NCBI GenBank assembly: GCA_902789555.1 | Contig: CADAOF010000001.1 | Span: 63,851-127,850, forward strand | DNA from: an uncultured Lachnospiraceae bacterium | GTDB taxonomy: Bacteria > Bacillota > Clostridia > Lachnospirales > Lachnospiraceae | Reading direction: 5' to 3' | DNA length: 64,000 bases | Shown here: piece after piece, positions 1-8,206 of the stretch | Layout: every line of letters starts with the position of its first letter | How positions within the stretch are numbered: the first letter of the stretch is position 1 | Notes under the pieces: model-generated | Database searches by the model: none | What the model was told of the DNA's origin: nothing | Seen by the model: the letters and a program-made list of their open reading frames with translations, nothing else | Made by a program: the position numbers and the translations under genes

Positions 1-1
1 T

Positions 2-142
2 GTGCAGCAGGGAGTCGTGTTAAAGCAGACATCATGCACGCTGTTCATGGACGGACGGTCCGTGACGATCACCTATACGGCGGATAATGATGAGATGGAC
101 AAGCTTTTCCAGAGCTGTTCCGAACATATCCATGTTCAGTAA
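2..142 (+). CDS. C-terminal fragment of an unrecognised protein
   Basis: An open frame runs from the window edge to a TAA and encodes the last 46 residues of a protein that begins outside the window. The fragment (ending SEHIHVQ) is hydrophilic, with no membrane segment and no motif I recognise. It stops about 50 bases before a strong promoter, so it is probably the last gene of its transcript. I cannot assign a function; the only alternative is that this is a chance open frame, which its edge position does not let me exclude. Confidence 0.45.
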   Translation: MQQGVVLKQTSCTLFMDGRSVTITYTADNDEMDKLFQSCSEHIHVQ

Positions 143-193
143 CACTTCCTGCAGCAGTTCCGAAAAGGCTTAACGTAGCTGTTCTGTACTTGA

Positions 194-222
194 TTGACAA
201 AAATACACGAAAGTTATAAAAT
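194..222 (+). promoter_or_regulatory. Sigma-A-type promoter for the small membrane protein
   Basis: TTGACA at 194-199 and TAAAAT at 217-222 are separated by 17 bp in an AT-rich stretch unlike its surroundings. It points at the GlsB-type gene with a leader of about 75 bases. Confidence 0.75.
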
Positions 223-302
223 TAAAAAAGTAAAAAAAGTGATCTCAGATGCGAAGACCTGAGGAAACGCCCTGGTCATCTACAGTTTTAGGAGGAATCA
301 AA

Positions 303-554
303 ATGCTCTGGAACATTATCATTTCGATCTGCATCGGCGCCCTGGCCGGCTGGCTGGCCAGCGTCCTGATGAATGCCAAGAACGGTTTCTGGATGAACGC
401 GATCCTTGGTATCGCGGGCTCTGTGGTCGGCCGCTTTCTCGCCGCACTGATCGGTATTCATGCCGACAAGATCGGCATCGGCGGCATCCTGATCTCTGCA
501 GCCGGCGCCTGCCTTGTCATCTGGCTTTACCGCAAGCTGTCCGGTAAGAAGTAA
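303..554 (+). CDS. GlsB/YeaQ/YmgE-family small membrane protein
   Basis: An 83-residue, almost wholly hydrophobic protein with three predicted membrane helices (about residues 4-20, 28-48 and 57-76) and a short basic tail ending KLSGKK. The glycine-rich helices with the pattern GALAGWLAS in the first one match the transglycosylase-associated / GlsB stress-response family, whose biochemical role is still poorly defined. The ATG is chosen because AGGAGG lies 6-12 bases upstream; an earlier in-frame ATG at 249 has no ribosome site and would add a polar, non-family leader. It stands alone between its own promoter and a strong terminator. Confidence 0.8.
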   Translation: MLWNIIISICIGALAGWLASVLMNAKNGFWMNAILGIAGSVVGRFLAALIGIHADKIGIGGILISAAGACLVIWLYRKLSGKK

Positions 555-600
555 AGAAACATATGAACTGAGCGGCCCGGTTTTATGACAGACCGCCCCA

Positions 601-633
601 AAAAGGTCCGCGGTATACCTCCGCGGACTTTTT
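601..633 (+). terminator. Intrinsic terminator
   Basis: GTCCGCGG (606-613) pairs perfectly with CCGCGGAC (621-628) around a 7-base loop, followed by five T. It closes the small membrane-protein transcript. Confidence 0.85.
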
Positions 634-692
634 CTGTACGGAAAAAGATGCTTTTTCATAAAATACTTCGTGCAATTTCCTGCGGGGTGGAG

Positions 693-698
693 TATAAT
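693..698 (+). promoter_or_regulatory. -10 element for the redox operon
   Basis: A perfect TATAAT sits 44 bases before the start codon of the first flavoprotein. No convincing -35 element is visible 16-18 bp upstream, so the promoter may be weak or activator-dependent. Confidence 0.55.
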
Positions 699-741
699 AT
701 CTCAGGAATTGGTTTCGCAAACCAAAAACTGGAGGTAATTC

Positions 742-2127
742 ATGGATAAAAACGTACGTATCTGTATCGTAGGCGGCGGTCCTGCGGGTCTTTCCGCGGG
801 CATGTATCTGGAGCAGAAGGGCTACACCAACTACACCATCCTGGAACGTCTGGACCGTGTGGGCGGCAAGTGCTGGTCCCCTCATTACAACGGCAGACGC
901 TATGAGATGGGCGCCATCATGGGCGTGCCCAGCTACTATGCCGTGCACGACGTGGAGGAATTCTGCGGCATCACTCACGACGGCCCGAAGCTGAACCGCA
1001 ACTACAAGAACAGCAAGGGCGACGTGATCGAACCCTTTGAACCGAAGAAGAACATCCTGAAGATCCCGCGCCTGCTGAAGATGAAGAAGCAGATCAAGAA
1101 ACTCGGCGAGATCCTTGAGACCAAGTATAAAGGCTACGACCTGAACGGCCACCGCGGCGTTGCGGAAGGCCGCTACGAAGGCTATGCCTGCACGCCCGGC
1201 CGTGAAAAGGTCGAAGGCGTAAACCCGAATCTGAAGGATCTGACCATGCCTTTCGCGGATTGGTGCAAACTGAACGGCGTTGAACTGGCTCAGGACGTCT
1301 GGATCGGACCGTATACTTCCTTCGGCTACGGCTACTTCGATGAGATCCCGGCTGCGTACGTGCTGAAATATCTGGACTTCCAGACCTGCATGAACTTCGT
1401 GAAAGTGAATCTGTGGACCTGGAAGGACGGTACCCAGTTCATCTGGGAAAGCCTGAATAACAAGCTGAAGAACCCGGCCCGTCTGAATTCGAAGATCGAA
1501 AAGGTCGAGCGCAGGGACGGCAAGGTCTACGTGACCGTGAACGGACAGGTCGAAGAGTATGACAAGATCATCGTGACTGCTCCGCTTTACATCCCGAACA
1601 AGCGCACGGACGGCCAGGTCGGAATGGTCGACTATTTCGACGCCCGCGAAGACGAAAAGGCCCTGTTCTCCAAGATCGACTATGAGCGCTATGACGTTCT
1701 GGCCGTGGAGACCAAGCCCGAAGATCATCCCGAGATTTCCTACTATGTTTTTGAAAACATGCAGAAGGAGCGCCTCGGCCATCTGATGGTCTATTACCGC
1801 CGCTGGAAAGACACCAAGGATCAGGTCATCACCACCTACGCTCTCCGCAAGCACAAAGACACCAAGGAAGTGCCTTACGAAGAATGCAGAAAGATGGTTC
1901 TGGACGATCTGAAGACCATGCACAACCCCGCCTCCAACGTCGTGAACGAATGGAGCGTCTACTACTTCCCGCACGTCTTCTCGGAAGACTATGCCGCGGG
2001 CTGGTATGACAAGGTGGAAGCCATGCAGGGCAAGTACGATACCTACTATGCCGGCGAGATCATGGCCTTCGGTGACATGGACGAGACCGCGGAATACTCC
2101 CGCGAGCTGGTCGACCGCTTCTTCTAA
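742..2127 (+). CDS. FAD-dependent amine-oxidase-like oxidoreductase
   Basis: A 461-residue flavoprotein with an N-terminal Rossmann dinucleotide fold: GGGPAG at residues 11-16, the acidic end of strand 2 (LER at 34-36) and the GG doublet at 41-42, which is the RxGG-type FAD contact of the amine-oxidase/phytoene-desaturase superfamily. The C-terminal segment (YYAGEIMAFGDMDETAEYS) resembles the second FAD-contact motif. No signal peptide or membrane segment is present, so it should be cytosolic. GGAGG lies 7 bases before the ATG. It is followed by a second flavoprotein and a ferredoxin-reductase-type protein, suggesting that all three share an electron-transfer task. Substrate unknown; protoporphyrinogen oxidase, amine oxidase or a desaturase cannot be separated by eye. 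Confidence 0.75.
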   Translation: MDKNVRICIVGGGPAGLSAGMYLEQKGYTNYTILERLDRVGGKCWSPHYNGRRYEMGAIMGVPSYYAVHDVEEFCGITHDGPKLNRNYKNSKGDVIEPFEPKKNILKIPRLLKMKKQIKKLGEILETKYKGYDLNGHRGVAEGRYEGYACTPGREKVEGVNPNLKDLTMPFADWCKLNGVELAQDVWIGPYTSFGYGYFDEIPAAYVLKYLDFQTCMNFVKVNLWTWKDGTQFIWESLNNKLKNPARLNSKIEKVERRDGKVYVTVNGQVEEYDKIIVTAPLYIPNKRTDGQVGMVDYFDAREDEKALFSKIDYERYDVLAVETKPEDHPEISYYVFENMQKERLGHLMVYYRRWKDTKDQVITTYALRKHKDTKEVPYEECRKMVLDDLKTMHNPASNVVNEWSVYYFPHVFSEDYAAGWYDKVEAMQGKYDTYYAGEIMAFGDMDETAEYSRELVDRFF

Positions 2128-2141
2128 GCGGAAGCATATGC

Positions 2142-2173
2142 ACAGGCCGCTTACAGTCATGCAGGCGGCCTGT
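2142..2173 (+). terminator. Hairpin between the two flavoprotein genes
   Basis: ACAGGCCGC (2142-2150) and GCGGCCTGT (2165-2173) form a perfect 9-bp stem with a 14-base loop. Only a short T-rich tail follows and the next start codon is 20 bases on, so it is more likely a processing or partial-termination element than a full stop. Confidence 0.6.
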
Positions 2174-2193
2174 TTGTTATGAAAGGAACAGAT

Positions 2194-3741
2194 ATGAGCT
2201 TTTACAAAGATCATTATCAGGTGATCATCATCGGCGGCGCGCTGGCAGGCCTTTCGGCAGCACTGCAGCTGCAGGCCTTCGGGGTGAAGGACATCCTGAT
2301 CCTCGAGAAGCACAATCTGCCCGGCGGTCTTGCGACCTCGTTCGTACGCGACGGCTTTGAGATCGAAGCGACACTGCATGAAATGATGTCGATCGGCCCG
2401 AAGGAAGACCGCCTGAAAGTCGGACAGTTCTTCGACGAAATGGGTGTGGACATCGACTGGCTGCGCGTGCCCGAAGCCTACCGCTTCGTGGAACCGAAGA
2501 AGAACATCGACATTACGCTGCATGCCGGCTTCCGCACCATGGCGGATGAGATCGGTGCCAAGTATCCAGGCTGGGGCGAGAAGGTCTATCAGTTCATGCT
2601 GCTGTGCAACACCGTGTACGATTCCATGAACTTCCTGTCCACCCATTCAATGAGCAAGCTGCAGATGCTGTTAAAGCATCCGGATTTCGTCAAGACCGCC
2701 GGCTACACTGCGAAGGAAGTCATTGATACCTGGGGCTTCCCGCAGGACGTGGTGGACGTGCTTACGCCGTATTGGATCTACGTCGGCGAACCCATCGACA
2801 ACCTTCCGTTTACGATCTACGCCTTCCTGATGGCCGACTATTTCCGCGGCGGTTCCTACGTGTGCCGCGGTTTCTCACACGAGATGAGCATGAAGCTGGA
2901 GCGGAAAGCCGAAGAGAACGGCGCCCAGATCGAATTCCGCCAGGAAGTCGAGAAGATCCTGGTGAAGAACGGCAGAGTGACGGGCGTGCGTACGAAGCGC
3001 GGCGATGTCATCAACTGCGATTACGTCATCAGCGCGGCCTACCCGAACCGCGTTTATACCCAGATGATCGAACCGGCTTCGGAAGTGCCGGAAGGCGCCG
3101 TAAAATTCATCAACGGCATGAAGCTTTCCGTGACGACCTGCTCAGTCATGATGATCCTGAAGGGAACGCCGGAAGAGATCGGCATTAAGGATTACAACAT
3201 TTTCCAGGCGGATACGATGGAATCGGCCGACCTGCGTGCCGAGGGACTGACGGCAGGCCCGTTCAAGTATCTGACCAGCATCTGCCTGAACCTGTCCAAT
3301 CCGGAATGCACGCCGGAAGGTTATACGCAGTTCTCCATTACGACGCTGCCGCACGTACAGGGGTTCCTGGACATGAAGGAAGAAGACTATCATGCCTACA
3401 AGGAAAGGCTTGCGCGTGAGATGATCGCCGAGTACGAACGCGTTTCCGGCGTTACGATCCACGACCGCATCGAAGAGATCGAAGTTTCGACGCCTGCGAC
3501 GATCGCCCACTATCTGGGCTCCTGGAAAGGCAGCATCTACGGCTATACCCATTCGATCGACAACCATGCGGTGGCGAGGCTCCAGATGCGCGAAGAGGAC
3601 CACTTCATCGAAGGCCTTGAATTTGCATGCGCGACCGGCATGAGCGGCAACGGCATGGGGCCGGCCGTGACGAACGGCAGGGCAGCGGCTAAATATACCA
3701 AGGCTGCCATGGATGCGGCGAAAGGAGGAAGCGCGAAATGA
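2194..3741 (+). CDS. FAD-dependent oxidoreductase, phytoene desaturase/CrtISO-like
   Basis: A 515-residue flavoprotein of the phytoene desaturase/carotenoid isomerase superfamily. The N-terminal dinucleotide motif reads GGALAG (residues 14-19), with alanine where the central glycine of GxGxxG is usual; the LPGGLATSF segment (42-50) is the family's FAD contact and substrate-lid region. The C-terminal ATGMSGNGMGPAVTNGR is the typical second FAD-binding motif with a glycine-rich turn. I placed the start at the ATG preceded by AAAGGA; an in-frame ATG five codons earlier lies on that ribosome site itself. The stop overlaps the next start (ATGA), indicating translational coupling. No carotenoid genes are nearby, so carotenoid chemistry is not implied; substrate unknown. 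Confidence 0.75.
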   Translation: MSFYKDHYQVIIIGGALAGLSAALQLQAFGVKDILILEKHNLPGGLATSFVRDGFEIEATLHEMMSIGPKEDRLKVGQFFDEMGVDIDWLRVPEAYRFVEPKKNIDITLHAGFRTMADEIGAKYPGWGEKVYQFMLLCNTVYDSMNFLSTHSMSKLQMLLKHPDFVKTAGYTAKEVIDTWGFPQDVVDVLTPYWIYVGEPIDNLPFTIYAFLMADYFRGGSYVCRGFSHEMSMKLERKAEENGAQIEFRQEVEKILVKNGRVTGVRTKRGDVINCDYVISAAYPNRVYTQMIEPASEVPEGAVKFINGMKLSVTTCSVMMILKGTPEEIGIKDYNIFQADTMESADLRAEGLTAGPFKYLTSICLNLSNPECTPEGYTQFSITTLPHVQGFLDMKEEDYHAYKERLAREMIAEYERVSGVTIHDRIEEIEVSTPATIAHYLGSWKGSIYGYTHSIDNHAVARLQMREEDHFIEGLEFACATGMSGNGMGPAVTNGRAAAKYTKAAMDAAKGGSAK

Positions 3742-4919
3742 AAGTCAAAGGATTTCTGAAAGACGTCGGCGGAGCTTCCCGCGTGACGAGGCTGCGCCGG
3801 GAAACCATCCAGGCTGCTTCGAACGTGCCCGATCCGAAGGATCCCATTCGCGCTCTCGCGGACGCGCTTCATCCGGGTCCCGAAAGCTACCGTCTGGTCT
3901 CGGTAACGGACGCCAGCCCCACCGCGAAGACGTTCCGCTTTGAACCGGTAGGCGGCCACGTCCCGGTATTCCAGGCAGGGCAGTATGCCTGCTTCTATTT
4001 CAAGATCGGCGAAAGCGTGGTCACCCGTGCCTATTCGATCTCTTCCGCACCTTTTGAAGCGCGCCTGGAGAAGCCCTATTTTGAGATCACGGTGCGCAAG
4101 AACCGCCCCTATTTCGTCCCGGACTACATCTACAGCGAAGTGAAGGTCGGTGACGAGGTCAAAGTCGACCTTCCGTTCTCCGCTTTCCATCTGGATGCGG
4201 TGCGCGATTCGAAGACGATCATGGGCCTTGCCGGCGGCAGCGGCATCACGCCGTTCCTGTCCATGGCCCGCGAGATCGCCCACGGCACGCTGGACGCGGA
4301 TCTGACGATCCTCTACGGCTCGGTGCAGCACGGCGACATCGTCTGCGGCGAGGAGCTTGACCGCATTGCGGCAGCCTGCCCGCGCGTAAAGATCGTCAAC
4401 ATCATGTCCGACGATCCCGACTGGGAAGGCGAAAAGGGCTTCGTGACGGAGGAGCTGATCCGCAAGTATTCAAAAGGTGACGTGACCTACTTCTTCTGCG
4501 GACCGTGGCCGATGTTCTTCCTGGTACAGAAAGCCCTGAAGAACATGGGCGTTCCGGACCGCCGCTTCCGTCATGAAGCGATGATGCAGCCGGCAAACGT
4601 GAAGCAGATCCCCGGCTTCCCCGAAGATCAGATCGGAAAGACATATAAGATCACGGTCGTCCGCGGCATTCAGGAAGACGTCATCGACGCGAAGGCTGAT
4701 GAACCGGTCGCCGTGTCGCTTGAACGCGCCGGCATTCCCATTGACGCACACTGCCGCGGCGGTGAGTGCGGCTACTGCCGGGCTCAGCTGCTGGGCGGAA
4801 ACATCTTTGTTTCGCCTCTCGGCGACGGACGCCGCCGGATGGATAAGGAGATGGGCTGGTTCCATTCCTGCTCCGCTTTCCCGATGAGCGACCTGCGGAT
4901 CAAGATCCCGATCCTGTAA
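3738..4919 (+). CDS. Ferredoxin-NAD(P) reductase-type protein with C-terminal [2Fe-2S] domain
   Basis: A 393-residue electron-transfer protein. After a 48-residue N-terminal extension comes an FNR-like module: FAD-binding RAYS at 97-100 and the nucleotide-binding GGSGITPF at 166-173, then a CGP motif near 254. The C-terminal 85 residues are a plant-type ferredoxin domain with ligands C339, C344, C347 (Cx4Cx2C) and C378. This arrangement matches phenol hydroxylase/CDH-type reductases, which carry electrons from NAD(P)H through flavin to an iron-sulfur cluster and then to a partner. The 4-bp overlap with the upstream gene suggests the partner is one or both of the flavoproteins before it. A bidirectional terminator follows. 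Confidence 0.85.
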   Translation: MKVKGFLKDVGGASRVTRLRRETIQAASNVPDPKDPIRALADALHPGPESYRLVSVTDASPTAKTFRFEPVGGHVPVFQAGQYACFYFKIGESVVTRAYSISSAPFEARLEKPYFEITVRKNRPYFVPDYIYSEVKVGDEVKVDLPFSAFHLDAVRDSKTIMGLAGGSGITPFLSMAREIAHGTLDADLTILYGSVQHGDIVCGEELDRIAAACPRVKIVNIMSDDPDWEGEKGFVTEELIRKYSKGDVTYFFCGPWPMFFLVQKALKNMGVPDRRFRHEAMMQPANVKQIPGFPEDQIGKTYKITVVRGIQEDVIDAKADEPVAVSLERAGIPIDAHCRGGECGYCRAQLLGGNIFVSPLGDGRRRMDKEMGWFHSCSAFPMSDLRIKIPIL

Positions 4920-4954
4920 GGAAAAGCAGACCGACAAAATAATCTGCATGAAAT

Positions 4955-5001
4955 AAACGTGCCGTCCTGAGTGCTTCATGGGCTCAGAACGGCACGTTTT
5001 T
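4955..5001. terminator. Bidirectional terminator between convergent genes
   Basis: AAACGTGCCGT (4955-4965) pairs with ACGGCACGTTT (4989-4999), with an inner CTGAG/CTCAG pairing and a run of five T on the plus strand. It lies between the convergent redox operon and the SDR gene; the minus-strand T tract is weaker. Confidence 0.8.
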
Positions 5002-5060
5002 ACGTCCTTACGGCTTGTTGTTGACAACGTAAGATGTTTGTTGATGCTTTTTCATGCGGA

Positions 5061-5822
5061 TCAGGCCGTGCACCAGCCGCCGTCAACCGCCAGCTCGGCG
5101 CCGTTGATGTAAGCGGCTTCGTCGCCGGCCAGGAACAGTACCGCACGGGCGATCTCAACGGGAGAGCCGGGGGCGGGGGAAGTGGCCAGGTTCGGCTGAA
5201 GCTTCGCATAGGCGTCCATGTTCGGCATACCCATGGAAGTGCTGATCTCGGTCGCAAAGCCGCCGGCGATGATGCAGTTGGAACGGATCCCATCATTCTT
5301 GTACATGTAAGCCGTATTGCGGGAGAGCGTGACGACGGCAGACTTGCTGGCGCAGTATACCGCGCCGGCGCAGGTCTTATAGGCGCCTTCGGAGGCGATA
5401 TGTACGATCGCTCCGCCGCTTTCCTGGGTCTTGAAGGTGTTGACGGCCTTCCTGGTTGCGTAGAACGGTCCGAAAACATTGACCTCGAAAACGGATCTCA
5501 GCTTTTCGTCACTGAAATCGCCGACGGCGGCCATGTCATCCATGATGCCGGCGTTGTTGACCAGAATGTCCAGTCTGCCGAATTCTCTGACGGCAAAATC
5601 GATCATGGCCTCGTTGACTTCCCTGACAGAGATGTCACCGGGAAATACACGGACGACGCCTTCTTCCTCTTTCAGGCTTTCCGCCAATGCTTCGAGGCGC
5701 TCTTTCCTTCTGGCTACGGCGACCACTTTCGCTCCTTCTTTGGCAAAAAGAGTAACGATCTCCTTGCCCATGCCGCTGCTGGCTCCGGTGACGACAGCAA
5801 TTTTTCCTGTTAATCTGCCCAT
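5061..5822 (-). CDS. SDR-family NAD(P)-dependent oxidoreductase
   Basis: A 253-residue classical short-chain dehydrogenase: cofactor motif TGASSGMG at residues 13-20, NNAG near 88-91, an upstream serine in the IASEGAY segment and the catalytic YxxxK as YCASK. Length and motif order match the 3-oxoacyl-ACP reductase / hydroxysteroid dehydrogenase / sugar-alcohol dehydrogenase group, which cannot be distinguished by sight. An arginine follows the end of strand 2 (AVARRKERL), which favours NADP(H). AAGGAGG lies 8 bases before the ATG. It is the last gene of a probable three-gene minus-strand unit with the hydrolase and permease upstream. Substrate unknown. Confidence 0.85.
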   Translation of the reverse strand: MGRLTGKIAVVTGASSGMGKEIVTLFAKEGAKVVAVARRKERLEALAESLKEEEGVVRVFPGDISVREVNEAMIDFAVREFGRLDILVNNAGIMDDMAAVGDFSDEKLRSVFEVNVFGPFYATRKAVNTFKTQESGGAIVHIASEGAYKTCAGAVYCASKSAVVTLSRNTAYMYKNDGIRSNCIIAGGFATEISTSMGMPNMDAYAKLQPNLATSPAPGSPVEIARAVLFLAGDEAAYINGAELAVDGGWCTA

Positions 5823-5899
5823 AGATTCCTCCTTGTGTGATGTTATGTTTCAGGCCGTTGATCTCGTGGCCTTTGTTTTTTTGGTTTAGCTTCGGCCGC

Positions 5900-6835
5900 T
5901 CAGTGAATGTATTTCCCGATCATTTCATCGATCTTTGCGGCGTATTCTTCCGGCGCGGTGTACATGCCTTCGATATGTCTCGTGTCCGGAAGGATGAGCT
6001 TTTCCTTCGGCCCCTGATAGAAATCGTACAGCGCCGGAGCGTTTTCGGAGGGGACCGTCGGATCGTCCGTGCCCTGAACGAAGAGGATGGGGACCGAAGC
6101 ACGGGAAAGGTTCGGTCTGACGTCGGTATCCGCAAGGACTTTTCCGGTCATGAGACGGTGAACGAGTTTCAGCGTGCGGAACAGCGGGGAAGCCTTCAGC
6201 AGGCTTTCCGCCTCGGTGTAGCCGCTGTCTTCGACGATGAACTTCACCTCCGGACCGATCTGATCACTCATTTTCATGACGCTGGCTCCGCCGAGCGAGA
6301 AGCCGTGAAGGACGATCTGCAGAGGCTTTTCCGTACGCGTTTTCAGATACTCGATCCATTTCAGCGCGTCCGCGCTTTCAAAAAGATCGAACCCGATGAT
6401 CTCACCGTCACTTTCTCCGTGCGCGGTGTTGTCCGGGGCGAAGACGTCGAAGCCGCGGCTGTGCCAGTAATCGAGGACCATGCCGGCTGTTTCGGCGTGT
6501 TCGGAACCGTAGCCGTGAACGATGAAGGCGATCCGGCTGCCGTCAGAATTTTCACAGGGAAGATAGAAACCGGCAAGGCGCTCACCTCGGTCGGAAAGGA
6601 TCGACATGCGGATCTGCGGCGCTGCCTTAAGAATTTCCTTCCGGACGTCGCGCCATGTGTAATAGGCTTCTTCATGAGTCTTTCTTTCGCCTTTCAGAAG
6701 GCTGACAAGCGGAGAGCCGGAACGGGTAAAGGAATAGCGGTAGAGTTCGCGGACTCCGGCGGAGAACACGGCGGCGCCGGCGGCCGGAAGGAGCAGCAGG
6801 GCAGATCTGCCTTTTTTATTACGTGAAGAAGTCAT
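5900..6835 (-). CDS. Membrane-anchored alpha/beta hydrolase
   Basis: A 311-residue alpha/beta hydrolase. A basic N-terminus and a hydrophobic helix (about residues 9-28) suggest an N-terminal membrane anchor with the enzyme outside. Catalytic features: oxyanion-region HGYGS, nucleophile elbow GFSLGG, acid in GTDDPTVP and a C-terminal histidine in DTRHIEG, giving a complete Ser-Asp-His triad. It resembles the BAAT/prolyl-oligopeptidase-like 'alpha/beta hydrolase' proteins common in Clostridia, whose substrates are mostly unknown. The ATG chosen has AAGGAGG 7 bases upstream; a longer in-frame start would overlap the end of the permease gene. Probably co-transcribed with the permease (13-base gap). 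Confidence 0.8.
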   Translation of the reverse strand: MTSSRNKKGRSALLLLPAAGAAVFSAGVRELYRYSFTRSGSPLVSLLKGERKTHEEAYYTWRDVRKEILKAAPQIRMSILSDRGERLAGFYLPCENSDGSRIAFIVHGYGSEHAETAGMVLDYWHSRGFDVFAPDNTAHGESDGEIIGFDLFESADALKWIEYLKTRTEKPLQIVLHGFSLGGASVMKMSDQIGPEVKFIVEDSGYTEAESLLKASPLFRTLKLVHRLMTGKVLADTDVRPNLSRASVPILFVQGTDDPTVPSENAPALYDFYQGPKEKLILPDTRHIEGMYTAPEEYAAKIDEMIGKYIH

Positions 6836-6848
6836 TTCATCCTCCTTG

Positions 6849-8006
6849 TCATTTAACGGGCAGCATGGCACCGACGGTGGCAAGCAGCGAGCAGATAGCT
6901 GTCAGGATCAGAAAGGGGACCGTGCCGAAACGCCCGACGAGAGCGGAACTTCCCACCCGTTTCCGCGACAGGTAATAGGCAAAGATGATCCCGAGACCGG
7001 TCACGACCTGGATCGCGCTGGCGTAGCGCGCCAGGCTGACGAAACTTGCAAGAGTCAGCAGCGCAAGGGCCAGGCAGGGAACGGAAGCCGCGAGCCAGCT
7101 GGGTTTCAGGCCCCATTTCGTCTGCTCGTGGATGATGTCGCGGAGGTTCAGCGTGTTGGCCCAGAAACTGGTAGCGAGCGCGAGAAGCGTAAAGACGTAT
7201 CCGACGATGCTGACCCAGCCGCCGAGATGTGCTGCAAGGTCGACCAGAGCGCCGTTTTCCGTAATGTTCTTTCCTGCACCGAGCAGGGTCATGAGCGTGA
7301 CCAGAAAGATCAGGAGCAAATTGACGGCGAGCCCGAGAGCGATCGAGCGGCGGATCTTTTTCGCATCGCCCTCAAGGCCTTTTACGACCTGCGGCGTGGA
7401 CATGACTGCCGAAAGGGAGAAGGAGACTATGCCGAAAAGTGCAAGAGCATTGGATATGCCCCTGAAGCCGGTCGGCAGCTCGCTGAGAGGCCTTGACAGT
7501 GTCGCAATGAAAAGGATCACGATGACGGCGACCATGGCGCCTACGGCGTATTTCTCACAGATGCCGACAAGCTTCAGACCGAACAGAACGACGCCGGCGC
7601 CGAAGACGTAGAAGATGAGGATGCCGGCGATGTCGGGGAGGCCGAACCAGGCCTTGAATACGGCTGCCGCGCCGGTCAGGAAGCCGCTGACGTTGACCAG
7701 AACGGACAGTCCCAGAAGACCGAAGGCAAGCCAGGTCAGGATCTTTTTCAGTTTTCCGGAGAAGAGTTCCGCGTTGAAACAGCTGATGAACTGCGCGCCG
7801 CCGTTGTTGTAGGAAAGTTCGGCAATGATGAGGTGAAGCAGAAGATTGAAAAGGTAGGTGAACAGAAGGATCAGCAGGATCTCCCGGAGGCTGTTGTGCG
7901 CTGCAAGGAACGGAACGGCCAGAATGCCGCTCCCGACGCCGTGGCCGACGATGATGCTGGTCGCTTCTGCAAAACTGAGTCTGGATTCGCCGTGAATCTT
8001 GTTCAT
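6849..8006 (-). CDS. AAAP/aromatic amino acid-type permease
   Basis: A 385-residue integral membrane protein with about eleven hydrophobic helices. The N-terminal stretch ATSIIVGHGVGSGILAVP is the signature first helix of amino acid/auxin permease and HAAAP-type transporters (compare tryptophan/tyrosine-specific permeases), with the unwound glycine-rich segment that binds substrate. It would import an amino acid by proton or sodium symport, though the specificity is not readable. GGAG precedes the ATG by about 11 bases. It heads a minus-strand unit with the hydrolase and the SDR and faces a divergent LCP gene. Confidence 0.8.
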   Translation of the reverse strand: MNKIHGESRLSFAEATSIIVGHGVGSGILAVPFLAAHNSLREILLILLFTYLFNLLLHLIIAELSYNNGGAQFISCFNAELFSGKLKKILTWLAFGLLGLSVLVNVSGFLTGAAAVFKAWFGLPDIAGILIFYVFGAGVVLFGLKLVGICEKYAVGAMVAVIVILFIATLSRPLSELPTGFRGISNALALFGIVSFSLSAVMSTPQVVKGLEGDAKKIRRSIALGLAVNLLLIFLVTLMTLLGAGKNITENGALVDLAAHLGGWVSIVGYVFTLLALATSFWANTLNLRDIIHEQTKWGLKPSWLAASVPCLALALLTLASFVSLARYASAIQVVTGLGIIFAYYLSRKRVGSSALVGRFGTVPFLILTAICSLLATVGAMLPVK

Positions 8007-8079
8007 GGATCATTTCTCCGATCATTTCTTTAACGAACGTTTCGGCCGGACAGCCCGGTCTTCATCCGAGACTGATCAT

Positions 8080-8110
8080 ATCATAAAGTGATGAAAAAAG
8101 AAACTTTCAA
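8080..8110 (-). promoter_or_regulatory. Candidate promoter for the permease unit
   Basis: On the minus strand TTGAAA (8110-8105) and TATGAT (8085-8080) are 19 bp apart in an AT-rich divergent intergenic region. The spacing is long, so this is a tentative call. Confidence 0.45.
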
Positions 8111-8151
8111 TAAAAATTTTCCGGATATCCCGCGCTTAAGACTGCTGAGTA

Positions 8152-8180
8152 TTGCTTTTATTCCAAATACGGAGTATAAT
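8152..8180 (+). promoter_or_regulatory. Sigma-A-type promoter for the LCP gene
   Basis: TTGCTT at 8152-8157 and a perfect TATAAT at 8175-8180 with a 17-bp spacer, 26 bases before the start codon. Confidence 0.75.
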
Positions 8181-8206
8181 GTTCCGCAGTACCGGAGGTT
8201 TATTCA

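Noticed and set aside
583..2646. Long minus-strand open frame opposite the first redox genes
   Set aside because: It is the antisense shadow of two clear flavoprotein genes, has no ribosome site and no recognisable domain. Similar shadows opposite the binding-protein gene (30453-32303), the PLP enzyme/mscL (15861-17591) and glmS (24618-25892) were dropped for the same reasons.
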